Shown here: in pieces, positions 33,381-41,827 of the stretch
Position numbering within the stretch: position 1 is the first letter of the stretch
How the letters are laid out: every line of letters starts with the position of its first letter
Made by a program: the position numbers and the translations under genes
Notes under the pieces: model-generated
Told to the model about the DNA's origin: nothing
Databases searched by the model: none
Seen by the model: the letters and a program-made list of their open reading frames with translations, nothing else
From: Pseudovibrio sp. Ad37
Lineage (GTDB): Bacteria > Pseudomonadota > Alphaproteobacteria > Rhizobiales > Stappiaceae
NCBI RefSeq assembly: GCF_001623075.1
Contig: NZ_LMCF01000103.1
Location: forward strand, 1-47,001
Direction: 5' to 3'
Length of the DNA stretch: 47,001 bases

Positions 33381-33782
33381 CTACATCCCAAAGCCAATGC
33401 TGGTTGAGATCAGACCAGCCGTATTGCTGACAAATTCAGGGGTTTTGGTTGCCGCTGTGATTGTTGCGGTCATGATAGATTCCACTACGGTCGGGGAATA
33501 GTTGAGGCCCATGCCGCCGCCGATACCGACTGCAAACGCCATTAGAGACTGTCGAGCGACACCACTAACGATACCAACAAGGATCATTGCACCTGCAACA
33601 ACACGACCCAAGGTGCCTTCAATCCAATCCTTGAGAGCTTCCCAAACTTCATCGAACTCCGTACCACCCGTACCCGCATGCGCCGCATCTGGCTGTACTG
33701 CCACGAAAAGCACTGCAGCAACCGTGAGCAATGACAACAACTTCAGATATTTAGTTTCTATTTTCTTTACGTTTGTTTGCAT
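33381..33782 (-). CDS. traA: TraA-like pilin precursor
   Basis: The 133-residue protein has a long leader (to about residue 36, cleavage after AHA). The mature part is about 97 residues, with two hydrophobic helices: LGRVVAGAMILVGIVSGVA, and a second from about 80 to 125 with glycine-rich LMAFAVGIGGGMGLN. This is the pilin layout of F-like systems, though larger than F pilin (70). It follows traV in the operon and is followed by a terminator. The S26-type peptidase encoded downstream could process or cyclise it. Confidence 0.82.
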   Translation of the reverse strand: MQTNVKKIETKYLKLLSLLTVAAVLFVAVQPDAAHAGTGGTEFDEVWEALKDWIEGTLGRVVAGAMILVGIVSGVARQSLMAFAVGIGGGMGLNYSPTVVESIMTATITAATKTPEFVSNTAGLISTSIGFGM

Positions 33783-33832
33783 GGATATCTCCGCTTAAAA
33801 ATTCTTTCCGTTTGCCATCAATTTTGAGTTTC

Positions 33833-34279
33833 TTAGGGGTGAAGAGTAGAGATGCTTTTCCTGTGGGGGGCGCTAACCACCCATTTCCGTGGTTCTAATT
33901 CAGTAAAGACATAACCGGACATGACCAAATCACCGCTGGTGTCTTCACGGGGGGCCACCCAAATACGCATTACTTGCGCAGGGGATCGTATTGGCGTTGG
34001 TTTTCCTGAAAGCTGACCAGACACATACCCGAGGTCGTCCAACATTCCTTGAGGACGTGTCGAGTTGTGTTCTCCATTCGCATTCACAAAGTTTGACGGT
34101 AAACGGCCATTATTGGTCGCTTCATACATTTCAGCGGTAGACATGCACCTCACGTTTTTCGCATTGTCAGCGCAGGAAAACTCTGCCTCTCCAAGCCCCA
34201 GACTACTGCAGCCAGCAAGTGTAATTGAAGTAAGCAAGGCAAACAGTCCTCGCGAGTATGATCGCCGCCTATTGGTCAT
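33833..34279 (-). CDS. traV: TraV outer-membrane lipoprotein
   Basis: The 148-residue protein has a basic N-terminus and a lipobox, LTSITLAGCSS, with Cys24. EAEFSCADNAKNVRCMSTAEMYEATN follows the TraV pattern of paired cysteines after the lipobox. TraV anchors TraK and TraB at the outer membrane as the VirB7-equivalent. Its ATG overlaps the traB stop by 4 bases. A 50-base gap to traA holds only that gene's ribosome site. Confidence 0.88.
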   Translation of the reverse strand: MTNRRRSYSRGLFALLTSITLAGCSSLGLGEAEFSCADNAKNVRCMSTAEMYEATNNGRLPSNFVNANGEHNSTRPQGMLDDLGYVSGQLSGKPTPIRSPAQVMRIWVAPREDTSGDLVMSGYVFTELEPRKWVVSAPHRKSISTLHP

Positions 34280-35625
34280 GCTTTGCCCCCTTTGAAACTG
34301 AGTTTCGCACCTTTTGTGACGATCACTTCGATTTGGCGACCGGCATCAATTTCGATAACTGGATGCACGCCTTCAGCTCGTTCAATGTAATAGTCTGCAA
34401 TTTTCGCCAGAGCCTCTGAGGCACCTTTTGCGCCAGCATTACTCAATGCGTCCTGGCTCATGAGAGATTGATAGAGAGCTTGAGAGTCTCCTTTTGTGTT
34501 CAAGGCAGGTACTTGCGGTGCACTGAACGCTCCGGCAGCACCTGACAGGAAGCCTGCCAACATAGAGCGGCCAATAATTGCGCCCTGTTTGCTAACCAAC
34601 CGGCCTCGAACACCGGCCTTTCCGTCCTCACCAACAGCATATGAAGCCAGGGAGGCTTCTATCACGCCTCCGTCGTCACGAACGCATGAGAGAGTTTCGC
34701 CTCTCAGATAAGCTCGCTCGGACGACAAATCACCGTAGCCAGACATGATGAGAAAACATTCACGAATATCAGCGAGAAAGTAGTTCGGCAGAATTGCTTC
34801 CTTCTGCAATCTCAACAGACTTGGGAACGGTTCTTTGCGAGCATTGCTGTTCGTGGGAGCGTCCATGCCGTTCAGAATAACGCCTTGCAGAATAGATCCG
34901 GACGCCAGGAACAAACCTGGGTCATCCTTTTCTTCAGCTTCGAGTTCTTCTACACCAGACGCAATTTGACTGATCGTGACTATGTTGCCACTAACTCTTG
35001 GCTCAGAGCCTTCCGAATTGCCCGCCTTTGCTGAATCTGACCTTTTTTGTCCAGATTCTGTTATAACTGGGTCTGGATAAATAGCTGTTTCAAAAACCTT
35101 ATTTGGATTTTGGACTTCTTGAACATTCACCTCGTCACTCAGAGACTCGCCATCTTCCATGTCATCAGGAAAGTCTGACGGACTGGTGCCAGATACAGCT
35201 TCATTCACTGTGCGAATGACTTGCTTTTCTGTCTCAAGCAACTGCTGTTGGAGACTTTTGTTTTCGCTTTCAAGCCTTGCTACTGCTTCACTCAGCTTCT
35301 TAAGGCGAGTATTAAATTGCCCATCATTTAAGCCTTTACTCCTTGCGGAACCAAGCTGTTCTCCTTGGTTTGTTACATCGCGCTTCAAACCCTGAACATC
35401 GTTAGTTATGCGCGATAGTTTTGCATCTAAGGCTTCCAAGCTAACGCGGCGCGTATTACCACTCGTCAACACATTACGAATGGTCTCATCGCGCCCTTTT
35501 TTGACTTGTTCGGTATTGCTTGGGCCGGTCGTCAAAGCAACGAGAACCACCACACCACCAGCAGCCAATCCGCCAGCAGCCCATTTCTTGAACTTGGGAT
35601 CAACCTTATCTAGCAACGCTCGCAT
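34276..35625 (-). CDS. traB: TraB/VirB10-like envelope-spanning protein
   Basis: The 449-residue protein has one N-terminal membrane segment (AAGGLAAGGVVVLVALTTG), a coiled coil (about 55-145, with LKKLSEAVARLESENKSLQ), a low-complexity acidic spacer, and a C-terminal VirB10/TrbI domain. That domain starts near residue 240 and includes LASGSILQGVILNGMDAPTN, the family signature, and VEVIVTKG-type strands at the end. TraB joins the inner membrane to the outer-membrane TraK-TraV core. It starts just after the traK stop and overlaps traV by 4 bases. Confidence 0.93.
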   Translation of the reverse strand: MRALLDKVDPKFKKWAAGGLAAGGVVVLVALTTGPSNTEQVKKGRDETIRNVLTSGNTRRVSLEALDAKLSRITNDVQGLKRDVTNQGEQLGSARSKGLNDGQFNTRLKKLSEAVARLESENKSLQQQLLETEKQVIRTVNEAVSGTSPSDFPDDMEDGESLSDEVNVQEVQNPNKVFETAIYPDPVITESGQKRSDSAKAGNSEGSEPRVSGNIVTISQIASGVEELEAEEKDDPGLFLASGSILQGVILNGMDAPTNSNARKEPFPSLLRLQKEAILPNYFLADIRECFLIMSGYGDLSSERAYLRGETLSCVRDDGGVIEASLASYAVGEDGKAGVRGRLVSKQGAIIGRSMLAGFLSGAAGAFSAPQVPALNTKGDSQALYQSLMSQDALSNAGAKGASEALAKIADYYIERAEGVHPVIEIDAGRQIEVIVTKGAKLSFKGGKA

Positions 35626-35627
35626 GA

Positions 35628-36671
35628 CTAACTCCCTCCCAGTAGCGACTTACGCTTCGTTGCAGGGCGACCGCCGACATTTCGACGAACAGCAACAAAG
35701 ACTTCAGTTTTTTGCCCCGGTAAGAGCACCGAGTAGGGCCAAGTTGTAACAGCCGCGACATTCCACGCGCCGCAGCTCTGCTCATTAAACTCAAGAGCAC
35801 GCTTCGTTTTGTTTTCAGCCACACCGATGAACACAGAGAGGTTGTGTCCAGTGTAGAGCTGCCCGGATGCGAATTTCGTCTTGATTCCAGCTTGCGTACA
35901 CTTGGGTAAGTCAGCTGTTCGCGGAGTTTTAGAAAGAACGTAGCCTTGAGGAACTCTGCCCTGTGCTGTTTCTCGAAAGACGTTTCGGATTACCTCAACA
36001 AATGGCTGGCTTGTTTCCCAGCGCTCAGCATTACGGTTCGCTACGATGTTGGTTACATCACCTTGAGATAATTGAAGGTTTATCTCTTTCGGTGGTATTC
36101 TTTTGGGAACCATAGTCAGGCTGAGAGCTACGGCTTCGGAACCACGCTCCGTGATGAACATCGTCACCGGATATTCTTTGCTGGTCGCAACATAGATCAC
36201 GTTATCGGTGATACAGACCTCACCACAGTCCGTGGCACTGCCCGCTTCCAACGTGGTTGATTTCACGACGGGGTTAGCAAACGGGGTCACAATCCGGTTC
36301 GGGTGATTTTGTGCAATCGGGATAATCTGGTTCACTCCAGGTACCATATTCAAATTGCTTTGAGCTGCTGGGGATCTTTCATCCTTACGCTTAGGGTAGT
36401 TCGCCGGATCAATCACAGGCCGTGTCTTTGGCGTAGACGCCGCACTCTGTTTCTGTATCACCGGGGTCTTAGCGGCAGCAGACGACTTATTCTGCTCTTC
36501 TTGAACAGGGCTTGTCGTCGGTTGTGTTACAGCCGCTGGCGCCTTTGCAGCCACAGGCGCAGGCACGTTTTTCTTCATAGCGCTTTCACGAACAAACGGC
36601 AGATCTAAAGCGTAAGCTGACGTGCAAGTCGCTAGCAACAAAACGGATATTAGGGAAATTCTCGACTGCAT
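35628..36671 (-). CDS. traK: TraK secretin-like protein
   Basis: The 347-residue protein has a signal peptide (SLISVLLLATCTSAYALDLP), then about 90 residues rich in Ala, Pro, Lys and Thr, which makes it longer than F TraK (242). The TraK/VirB9-like domain follows (CITDNVIYVATSKEYPVTMF onward), with a late FNEQSCGAWNVAAVT segment and the ending typical of the family. TraK forms the outer-membrane ring with TraV and contacts TraB. It lies directly between traE and traB. Confidence 0.88.
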   Translation of the reverse strand: MQSRISLISVLLLATCTSAYALDLPFVRESAMKKNVPAPVAAKAPAAVTQPTTSPVQEEQNKSSAAAKTPVIQKQSAASTPKTRPVIDPANYPKRKDERSPAAQSNLNMVPGVNQIIPIAQNHPNRIVTPFANPVVKSTTLEAGSATDCGEVCITDNVIYVATSKEYPVTMFITERGSEAVALSLTMVPKRIPPKEINLQLSQGDVTNIVANRNAERWETSQPFVEVIRNVFRETAQGRVPQGYVLSKTPRTADLPKCTQAGIKTKFASGQLYTGHNLSVFIGVAENKTKRALEFNEQSCGAWNVAAVTTWPYSVLLPGQKTEVFVAVRRNVGGRPATKRKSLLGGS

Positions 36672-36691
36672 TTGGATTTACGCCCTTTGCT

Positions 36692-37276
36692 CTATTTCTT
36701 CTTGAGAACGCGAGCGGTACGCGGGCGTCCTTCATACATCTGCATGCCAGTAATGACGGGTGCGTAAGCTGAGACCTCCACGATGTATTCGTATGTACGA
36801 TCGGTACGCCTCTCAGTACCGGAAGGAGCTCTCATGAAAGAGGTTCCATAGACAAATACCTTGTTCGAGCTTGGCTCAAACTCCAGCAATCGCGGTTCAA
36901 AACGCATGGAGACACGGTCTGCCTTGATCTCCTCCGCCTGCAGGTTGATTGCTAAGATCACGTCTTCATAAATCGAGGGATGTAAGAGCGGACCGACGCG
37001 CTTTTCGACCAACTCGACACTTGATGGCGTCACATTCCCCATAAGCATGGCCATTGCCCAGCCCCATGCTTCCTTGTAGCTCTGTGTGCTGTCTGACTTC
37101 ATCACTTCCGCTTCTTGAGTCAAAGACCAAGGCTGAAGCACAACAACTGTGTCTCTCTTGAACACCAGAACCGTGAGCATTATGACCGCGAGGATGAGCC
37201 CAAGTAACAAGAGGCGGTTCCATCGATTTTCCGCTTGGGTTCCATCCCACGTAGTGAGAAACTTCTGAAGTCTCAT
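36692..37276 (-). CDS. traE: TraE conjugal transfer membrane protein
   Basis: The 194-residue protein starts at ATG 37276, where GGAG precedes the start and the ATGA overlaps the traL stop by 4 bases; a longer frame to 37318 would run into traL. It has one N-terminal membrane segment (LLLLGLILAVIMLTVLVF), then the TraE/VirB5-8-like periplasmic domain with YKEAWGWAMAMLMGNVTP, a conserved TraE segment. The length agrees with F TraE (188). A copy of this gene's start survives in the duplicated region at about 37965-38045. Confidence 0.9.
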   Translation of the reverse strand: MRLQKFLTTWDGTQAENRWNRLLLLGLILAVIMLTVLVFKRDTVVVLQPWSLTQEAEVMKSDSTQSYKEAWGWAMAMLMGNVTPSSVELVEKRVGPLLHPSIYEDVILAINLQAEEIKADRVSMRFEPRLLEFEPSSNKVFVYGTSFMRAPSGTERRTDRTYEYIVEVSAYAPVITGMQMYEGRPRTARVLKKK

Positions 37277-37554
37277 GGGAAGTATCTCCGCACATATGGA
37301 TTGCGAAAGGACCGACATAGTTGCGGGGTCAGCCCCACCCAGTAAATCGCGTGGTACATAAACCCATCAGGATTACCTTCGCGAACGCGCCGATAAATCT
37401 GCGCTGCAATGAGACCAATCGGTATGAAGTAGTGAGCCTTCCCAAGCAGCACTCCGAAGAAGAGGGCAATGAAGATTGGAGCGACCTCATCTAGAGACCA
37501 AAGCAACACATGGATTGGATCATCGACTCGCCTTGGAATTTGCACTGGTTTCAT
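37273..37554 (-). CDS. traL: TraL conjugal transfer membrane protein
   Basis: The 93-residue protein shows the TraL pattern: IPRRVDDPIHVLLWSLDEVA at the N-terminus, a two-helix hydrophobic part with FIALFFGVLLGKAHYFIPIG, then AIYWVGLTPQLCRS and a basic, tyrosine-containing end. TraL is a small inner-membrane protein that starts the F-type pilus assembly operon. ATG 37554 with GAGG upstream is preferred to GTG 37557. The upstream DNA is a duplicated region with palindromes that probably controls this operon. A decayed traL copy lies at about 38050-38275. Confidence 0.9.
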   Translation of the reverse strand: MKPVQIPRRVDDPIHVLLWSLDEVAPIFIALFFGVLLGKAHYFIPIGLIAAQIYRRVREGNPDGFMYHAIYWVGLTPQLCRSFRNPYVRRYFP

Positions 37555-37797
37555 CACTACGCCTCATTTTTTAATCTCAATGAAGATAGCGATTTGCCAA
37601 TTTCGTGAGCGAAGCAGCGGGCGCATTTCGTTTTTTTTTCGGCTATCTCTTCTTTATGTGTTCGCCATTGCTCAACCGACCATGATCAGCCAACACAAAA
37701 CAGACGGTTTTCATTTTCAGGGAAATGGGGTGACGACTGTTTCCACCTACTGGCCCACCATCATCGTGGTGTTGGCACCAAATGTGTCCGCATACTT

Positions 37798-37821
37798 CGG
37801 GTGTTCGCATGCGAACACCCG
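37798..37821. promoter_or_regulatory. 24-bp perfect palindrome, spacer copy 1
   Basis: CGGGTGTTCGCATGCGAACACCCG is identical to its reverse complement. It lies upstream of traL in a non-coding spacer together with a TTGGCACCAA inverted repeat 25 bases away. The core GTGTTCGCATGCGAACAC recurs at 38506 and 38732. Confidence 0.65.
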
Positions 37822-37849
37822 CCATAACACTCTGTATTATATGTATTTT

Positions 37850-38045
37850 ACACCATCCCAACAATCAAACCGAGACTAGTCGCAAAGAGGATAAGGGCGA
37901 CAGGAAAGGTACACCGGTCCAAACCTAGAAGGTGGGTGATCTCAAAACCATCGGACGCATTGAAGGACTGCTGGAGTTTTAAGGGAAGGCTCTCCGCACA
38001 AATGGATTGCAGAACGAGCGACATAGCTGCGAGGTCAGGCCCACC
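37850..38045 (-). pseudogene. Fused remnants: traE start joined to DUF4400 gene end
   Basis: On the minus strand, a reading frame encodes SICAESLPLKLQQ, matching SICAEILPMRLQK of the region overlapping the traE start. It continues into FPVALILFATSLGLIVGMV, which aligns with IPIALIVVAVCLGMIVSNM at the end of the DUF4400 protein. It marks the junction of a tandem duplication. It is a chance fusion frame, probably not functional. Confidence 0.65.
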
Positions 38046-38049
38046 CAAT

Positions 38050-38275
38050 GAATGCTTTTGCACTTAAACTTGTCAGGAGCACCTTTACGCACGCGCCGAT
38101 AAACCTGCGCTGCAATGACACCTATAGGTCAAAAGGAACGAGTCTTTCCAGATAGTTTGACGAAAAAGAGGGCAATGAAGGTCGGGATGATCTCATTAAG
38201 AAACCAGAGCGGGGTATTGGTATCTTCACACTCACAAGAAAGGAAATGCACTGGCATCTTTACTACACCCTGCTT
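38050..38275 (-). pseudogene. Decayed traL copy
   Basis: Several blocks match the traL gene and its surroundings base by base, for example CTCCGCACAAATGGATTGC compared with CTCCGCACATATGGATTGC, and GATAAACCTGCGCTGCAATG compared with GATAAATCTGCGCTGCAATG. Insertions, deletions and stops break the frame. It is the older or relaxed copy left by a tandem duplication. Confidence 0.7.
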
Positions 38276-38505
38276 TTTCGTCTCAATGAAGATAGCAATT
38301 TGCAGATTTCCTTGAGCGCAGTAGCGCCCGTATTTGGATTTTTTTTACCTTACCCTACTCTACGTGAGCGCATTGCTAAGCCGGCCATAATCAGCCAACA
38401 CAAATTTAGCGGTTTCTCTTTCAGTTGATATGCGTTCATGACTGCTTCCAACCATTGGCCCACCTTCATCGTGGCGTTGGCGCCAAGTGCGCGAGTATAC
38501 CTAGG

Positions 38506-38523
38506 GTGTTCGCATGCGAACAC
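38506..38523. promoter_or_regulatory. 18-bp perfect palindrome, spacer copy 2
   Basis: GTGTTCGCATGCGAACAC is preserved exactly although the surrounding spacer copy has drifted. A perfect TTGGCGCCAA palindrome lies 26 bases to the left. The downstream feature here is the decayed traL copy. Confidence 0.6.
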
Positions 38524-38731
38524 TTCATATAGGCCGCTGTTTTATATGATCAAACGTCTTCTTACGACGACCAAGGATGCACAGCGCACAACCGTTCCAT
38601 GATGCTCTTCCAACCAAATGCACCTGCTCACAACACCGGCTTTCTTTGTTCAGGGAAATGGGGTGACGACTGTTTCCACCTACTGGCACACCATCATCGT
38701 GGCGTTGGCACCAAGTGTGCCCGTATACTTA

Positions 38732-38753
38732 GGGTGTTCGCATGCGAACACCC
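38732..38753. promoter_or_regulatory. 22-bp perfect palindrome, spacer copy 3
   Basis: GGGTGTTCGCATGCGAACACCC lies 18 bases beyond the stop of the DUF4400 gene. It is flanked by the same TTGGCACCAAGTGTG.CCGTATACTT sequence as copy 1, so the whole box, not only the palindrome, is kept. Confidence 0.65.
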
Positions 38754-38770
38754 ACCATAACACTTTGTTT

Positions 38771-39400
38771 TCATATCCTTTTTTGCATATTGCTGACTAT
38801 CATACCGAGACAAACCGCAACCACAATAAGGGCAATAGGAATGATGCGAGGGTCCAAAGCTATAGGTAGCGTGAACGCGAAAACCATCGAAAAAACAACA
38901 AACGCTACGCCGCGTACACCATAACGGTGAATGACAGGGCTGGCGTATTGGAAGTTTGTTTTCTTAACACTGCGCATCATCAAGCCATCAAAAATAGCCG
39001 GAACAAAGATCAACGCCATGTATGGAGACCAGACTACAAAGAGCGAAACACGAACGAGCAAATGATAGATGGTTGCAAATAGACCGTTCAGTCGATCCTC
39101 AACCAATGGAAACCACCAATCTCCCATGTTTTCCAACCCGACAGACCGGTGCTTTTGTTCGTCTGTAGGGATGAATAGGCGGTAGGTTTCTTCCTGAATT
39201 CCGGTCTTTATGAACGCTGAAGTGTACCAACCGGATGCCCTGTCTTGTACCCACTTGGCAGTTTCTTCGCCAAGGCCAGAATTGATCAATGCCAACTCAC
39301 TCGTAACCGCCTTGTGTGTCCAGTTCCCCGGTATCAGGATCACGATAGCCAGGATCTGGAGTGAAAGCGCCAACATCGCCCATACAAACGGCTTGCTCAT
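38771..39400 (-). CDS. DUF4400-family integrating conjugative element membrane protein
   Basis: The 209-residue protein has four hydrophobic segments: an N-terminal one (WAMLALSLQILAIVILIPG), one near 110-135, one near 165-180 and one at the end (IPIALIVVAVCLGMIVSNM). DDRASGWY- and GLFATIYHLLVRVSLFVVWS-type segments fit the DUF4400/TIGR03747 family found next to TraD in SXT/R391, IncA/C and related elements. ATG 39400 has AAGGA six bases upstream. It overlaps the preceding gene by 104 bases in another frame. Its last 35 codons are duplicated in degenerate form at 37850-37960. It probably assists coupling or exclusion at the inner membrane. Confidence 0.75.
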   Translation of the reverse strand: MSKPFVWAMLALSLQILAIVILIPGNWTHKAVTSELALINSGLGEETAKWVQDRASGWYTSAFIKTGIQEETYRLFIPTDEQKHRSVGLENMGDWWFPLVEDRLNGLFATIYHLLVRVSLFVVWSPYMALIFVPAIFDGLMMRSVKKTNFQYASPVIHRYGVRGVAFVVFSMVFAFTLPIALDPRIIPIALIVVAVCLGMIVSNMQKRI

Positions 39401-39938
39401 ATTCGTTCCTTAACAACAGTCGAGTGACTTTTCTCGTTGTTATATCGCGATACGTGAGCACCCTGTATTCATCTACATTCGGAAGTCTCGCCTCATGCCA
39501 TGAAAAGGGACCACTATTGCCCCGGCAGAACTCATCTAAGGACGCACCAAACAAAGGGTTCCACCTCCCACCTGAAGCACATCTTATGCGGCATTGTGAG
39601 ACTTCTGCTATCTGTGTAACAAGTGTCGAGACAAACACGGCCAACCGCATCGCCTGCGTGCTTTCCAAAGAGTTGGTCCGGTAGATCAGATTTTCGTATG
39701 CTTGCAGCGCATTCCCCACCAAAACGGAAACCAAGCGTCTATCGCCTAGATAGGCACTGTCGCCAAAAATGCGACAAACGTTTTGAATTACGTCAAATGC
39801 AATTGGTAGTTCATATTCTAAAACACTACCTGCACTACTGCCATCAGGTTCAGAGGGCATAATCTCTGTACGTAGACGCAGATAGACTTCACCTGTCGAC
39901 AAATCAGGTTTTACGACGTTTAAGGCAAAGTTGTTCAT
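39297..39938 (-). CDS. Unknown 213-residue protein between TraD and DUF4400 genes
   Basis: I do not recognise a family. The protein is soluble, without signal peptide or membrane segment; the middle has long helices (IQNVCRIFGDSAYLGDRRLV, then AMRLAVFVSTLVTQIAEVSQ) and three cysteines near 115-140 (QCRIRCASGG, DEFCRG). It begins 15 bases before the traD stop side of the junction, in the same operon. Its C-terminal 34 residues are encoded inside the start of the DUF4400 gene. SXT-type elements have a small gene of unknown role at this place, and it may be equivalent. Confidence 0.65.
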   Translation of the reverse strand: MNNFALNVVKPDLSTGEVYLRLRTEIMPSEPDGSSAGSVLEYELPIAFDVIQNVCRIFGDSAYLGDRRLVSVLVGNALQAYENLIYRTNSLESTQAMRLAVFVSTLVTQIAEVSQCRIRCASGGRWNPLFGASLDEFCRGNSGPFSWHEARLPNVDEYRVLTYRDITTRKVTRLLLRNEYEQAVCMGDVGAFTPDPGYRDPDTGELDTQGGYE

Positions 39939-39952
39939 ATCAGCGGCTTCTA

Positions 39953-41827
39953 TCAGTGTGCTTTCAGAATGGGGATTCGACCTTTAACAATACGACCCGC
40001 CGATATTTTAGCAATAAATTCAAGGTTTGGCAGCATCCCCATTAATTGAGATGGGAATATCTCGGCTTCTTCTTCCATAAGCCGTTCCCCTTGGTTACCT
40101 CCGTGAAGGATTGGATGATTTGAATCAGTGTTTTGCCCCTGGGTTCTCATCACGTATTTGACCCTCGTTTTGGGCAAATTCTGGGCAAGGTACTCTTGCG
40201 TTTCACTATCAATGGTTCTCAAAGCGAATGTGTTGTTCAAGTTTCCCAGAACCATCATAGCCCGCGCTTTAGACCCTAACTTCTCTTCCATGTCCGCAAT
40301 TGTTTGTGTTGCAACAAATAGCCGGAGGAGTGCACCGCGACCTTTATTCAGAAGCTGAATGAAGGGTACGTTCATTACTTCTGAGGCTTCATCAACAAAG
40401 ACATTTACTGGAGCAAGATCCTGACCGTAGTTATATCTGTCACCCGCCAAAGCTACCAGATCGGCAAGCATCAGAGATCCAACAGCTTGCGCGACCATAT
40501 TATCAGTCAATGAATCCAAGCCCAAATACGTCACACAGTTGTTGTTAATCAGCTGCCCAAAACTCATGATTGGGCGTTCATCGTCCAAGTTTTCTGGATC
40601 AGGCGAAAGCAACTCACCAATTTCTCCACTGGTGAGCATGTTCATGATAGGCAGCAAGGATGAAACCATCTTGGCAAAGTGCGTTCTGTCATGTTCCCAC
40701 ATAGACAAAAGCCCTTCGAGATCTGAGTTTGGGTTCTCCGGTTGTAGTTTCTTGTAGTAGAACGCGGCCATTGCCCCCGCCCTATGATCATCATTTGCTT
40801 GATCCTTTTTTTTCAAAAAGGTCTTAGCTTCGTCTACGCCATTGGGAAGCACCTTCCCAGCGTATGAAATGACAGCCCGCTCAACAAGCTTTGCAGCGCC
40901 ACCTTCCAGGTACTGTTTTATGCGTCTTAAATTGGGTGCTGCGTGAATCAAAAGAAGACCCTGCACAATATTATTCAGAGCACTCCACGAGAACTGAACG
41001 AAGGGATCAATTCCTCCACCGGACGTAGGCAGCAATGCAGCAATACGGCTTGCTAGCTGCGTACCTCTGGTGAAATTCTTCAACGGGTCAATACGAACAG
41101 ACTGATCTGGAAATGCTGGATGGAAACTAACAAAGCGTTCTGGTTGCCCAAGAGCTATGCAAGCTTGTTTCGCGTTCTGCGCCATTTCCTTGTCGCCCTT
41201 GGGATCTATGATCACCACGGGCTCGTTACGGGCGATCGCCTGAGAGATAACAATGTCAAACATACGAGTTTTGCCAGCCCCCGTAGTTCCAATGATGAGC
41301 GTATGGCCTTCTACATGCGACATAGCCTGGAAGATATCGTTTTCCTCCGGCTCGACCCCATGTATCCAGGGTTGCCCTATGTTCTTACCCTGATCATCAT
41401 TCTTACGCCTCGTAAAAGGTAGTTTTAAAGGCTTTGGACGGACGCTCTTGGTAAAGGTTGCCCAATCCCGCTTAAGTATCTCAAACACGCGCTGCGCGTG
41501 CCGATTTTCCCAATCAAACCCTGTCCCGTACCATACGTGAGCACCATCGCTACCCATTTTTTTCTGAAGTTCATCAAAATTGATATACTCAAATGGCCTA
41601 CCGCCTAGGTTTTTCTGTAACCGATTTAGGCGCCATGCTGCAGGCAGGCGCGCTAGCCCCATCGCACCACAGATACCGGCCATCCAGTAGAAAGGATCTT
41701 CAGGCATCTTGGAGACCTGCTGGATCATCAGAGCAAGCGCAGATGACGACGCCCAACCTGAGATAGCCCACATCTCATAGTTTGGGCGCCAAGGAACTTC
41801 GTAATTTGTCGGATTGTACTTAATCAT
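39953..41827 (-). CDS. traD: TraD/VirD4-type coupling protein
   Basis: The 624-residue protein has two membrane segments near the N-terminus (about 20-40 and 46-62), then a P-loop ATPase: Walker A GTTGAGKT at 180-187, Walker B VNVFVDEASEVMN, and LRLFVATQTIADMEEKLG, the coupling-protein helix with its conserved TQ. It recruits relaxase-bound DNA to the transfer channel. The length is close to SXT/IncA/C TraD. Its ATG overlaps the traI end by 8 bases, so the relaxase and coupling protein are translated together. Confidence 0.93.
   Translation of the reverse strand: MIKYNPTNYEVPWRPNYEMWAISGWASSSALALMIQQVSKMPEDPFYWMAGICGAMGLARLPAAWRLNRLQKNLGGRPFEYINFDELQKKMGSDGAHVWYGTGFDWENRHAQRVFEILKRDWATFTKSVRPKPLKLPFTRRKNDDQGKNIGQPWIHGVEPEENDIFQAMSHVEGHTLIIGTTGAGKTRMFDIVISQAIARNEPVVIIDPKGDKEMAQNAKQACIALGQPERFVSFHPAFPDQSVRIDPLKNFTRGTQLASRIAALLPTSGGGIDPFVQFSWSALNNIVQGLLLIHAAPNLRRIKQYLEGGAAKLVERAVISYAGKVLPNGVDEAKTFLKKKDQANDDHRAGAMAAFYYKKLQPENPNSDLEGLLSMWEHDRTHFAKMVSSLLPIMNMLTSGEIGELLSPDPENLDDERPIMSFGQLINNNCVTYLGLDSLTDNMVAQAVGSLMLADLVALAGDRYNYGQDLAPVNVFVDEASEVMNVPFIQLLNKGRGALLRLFVATQTIADMEEKLGSKARAMMVLGNLNNTFALRTIDSETQEYLAQNLPKTRVKYVMRTQGQNTDSNHPILHGGNQGERLMEEEAEIFPSQLMGMLPNLEFIAKISAGRIVKGRIPILKAH

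Larger units (their letters stand above)
37555..38770. repeat. 1.2 kb duplicated control region between traL and the DUF4400 gene
   Basis: No intact gene lies here. The region contains, left to right: a spacer copy with palindrome (37716-37835), a decayed DUF4400-gene end (37850-37960), a decayed traE start (37965-38045), a decayed traL (38050-38275), a second spacer copy (38380-38540) and a third (38649-38770). This is what a tandem duplication of 'DUF4400 end - spacer - traL - traE start' would leave, plus a further spacer duplication. The coding remnants have lost their frames, whereas spacer copies 1 and 3 share a 36-base identical run and about 90% of the rest. Confidence 0.8.

Noticed and set aside
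37850-38063. 71-codon frame read as a new small gene
   Set aside because: Its parts match the traE start and DUF4400 end, so it is a duplication junction and not an independent gene.
37798-38753. CRISPR-like reading of the three palindromes
   Set aside because: Only three copies with unequal spacing and homologous spacers; the unit is a duplicated intergenic region.
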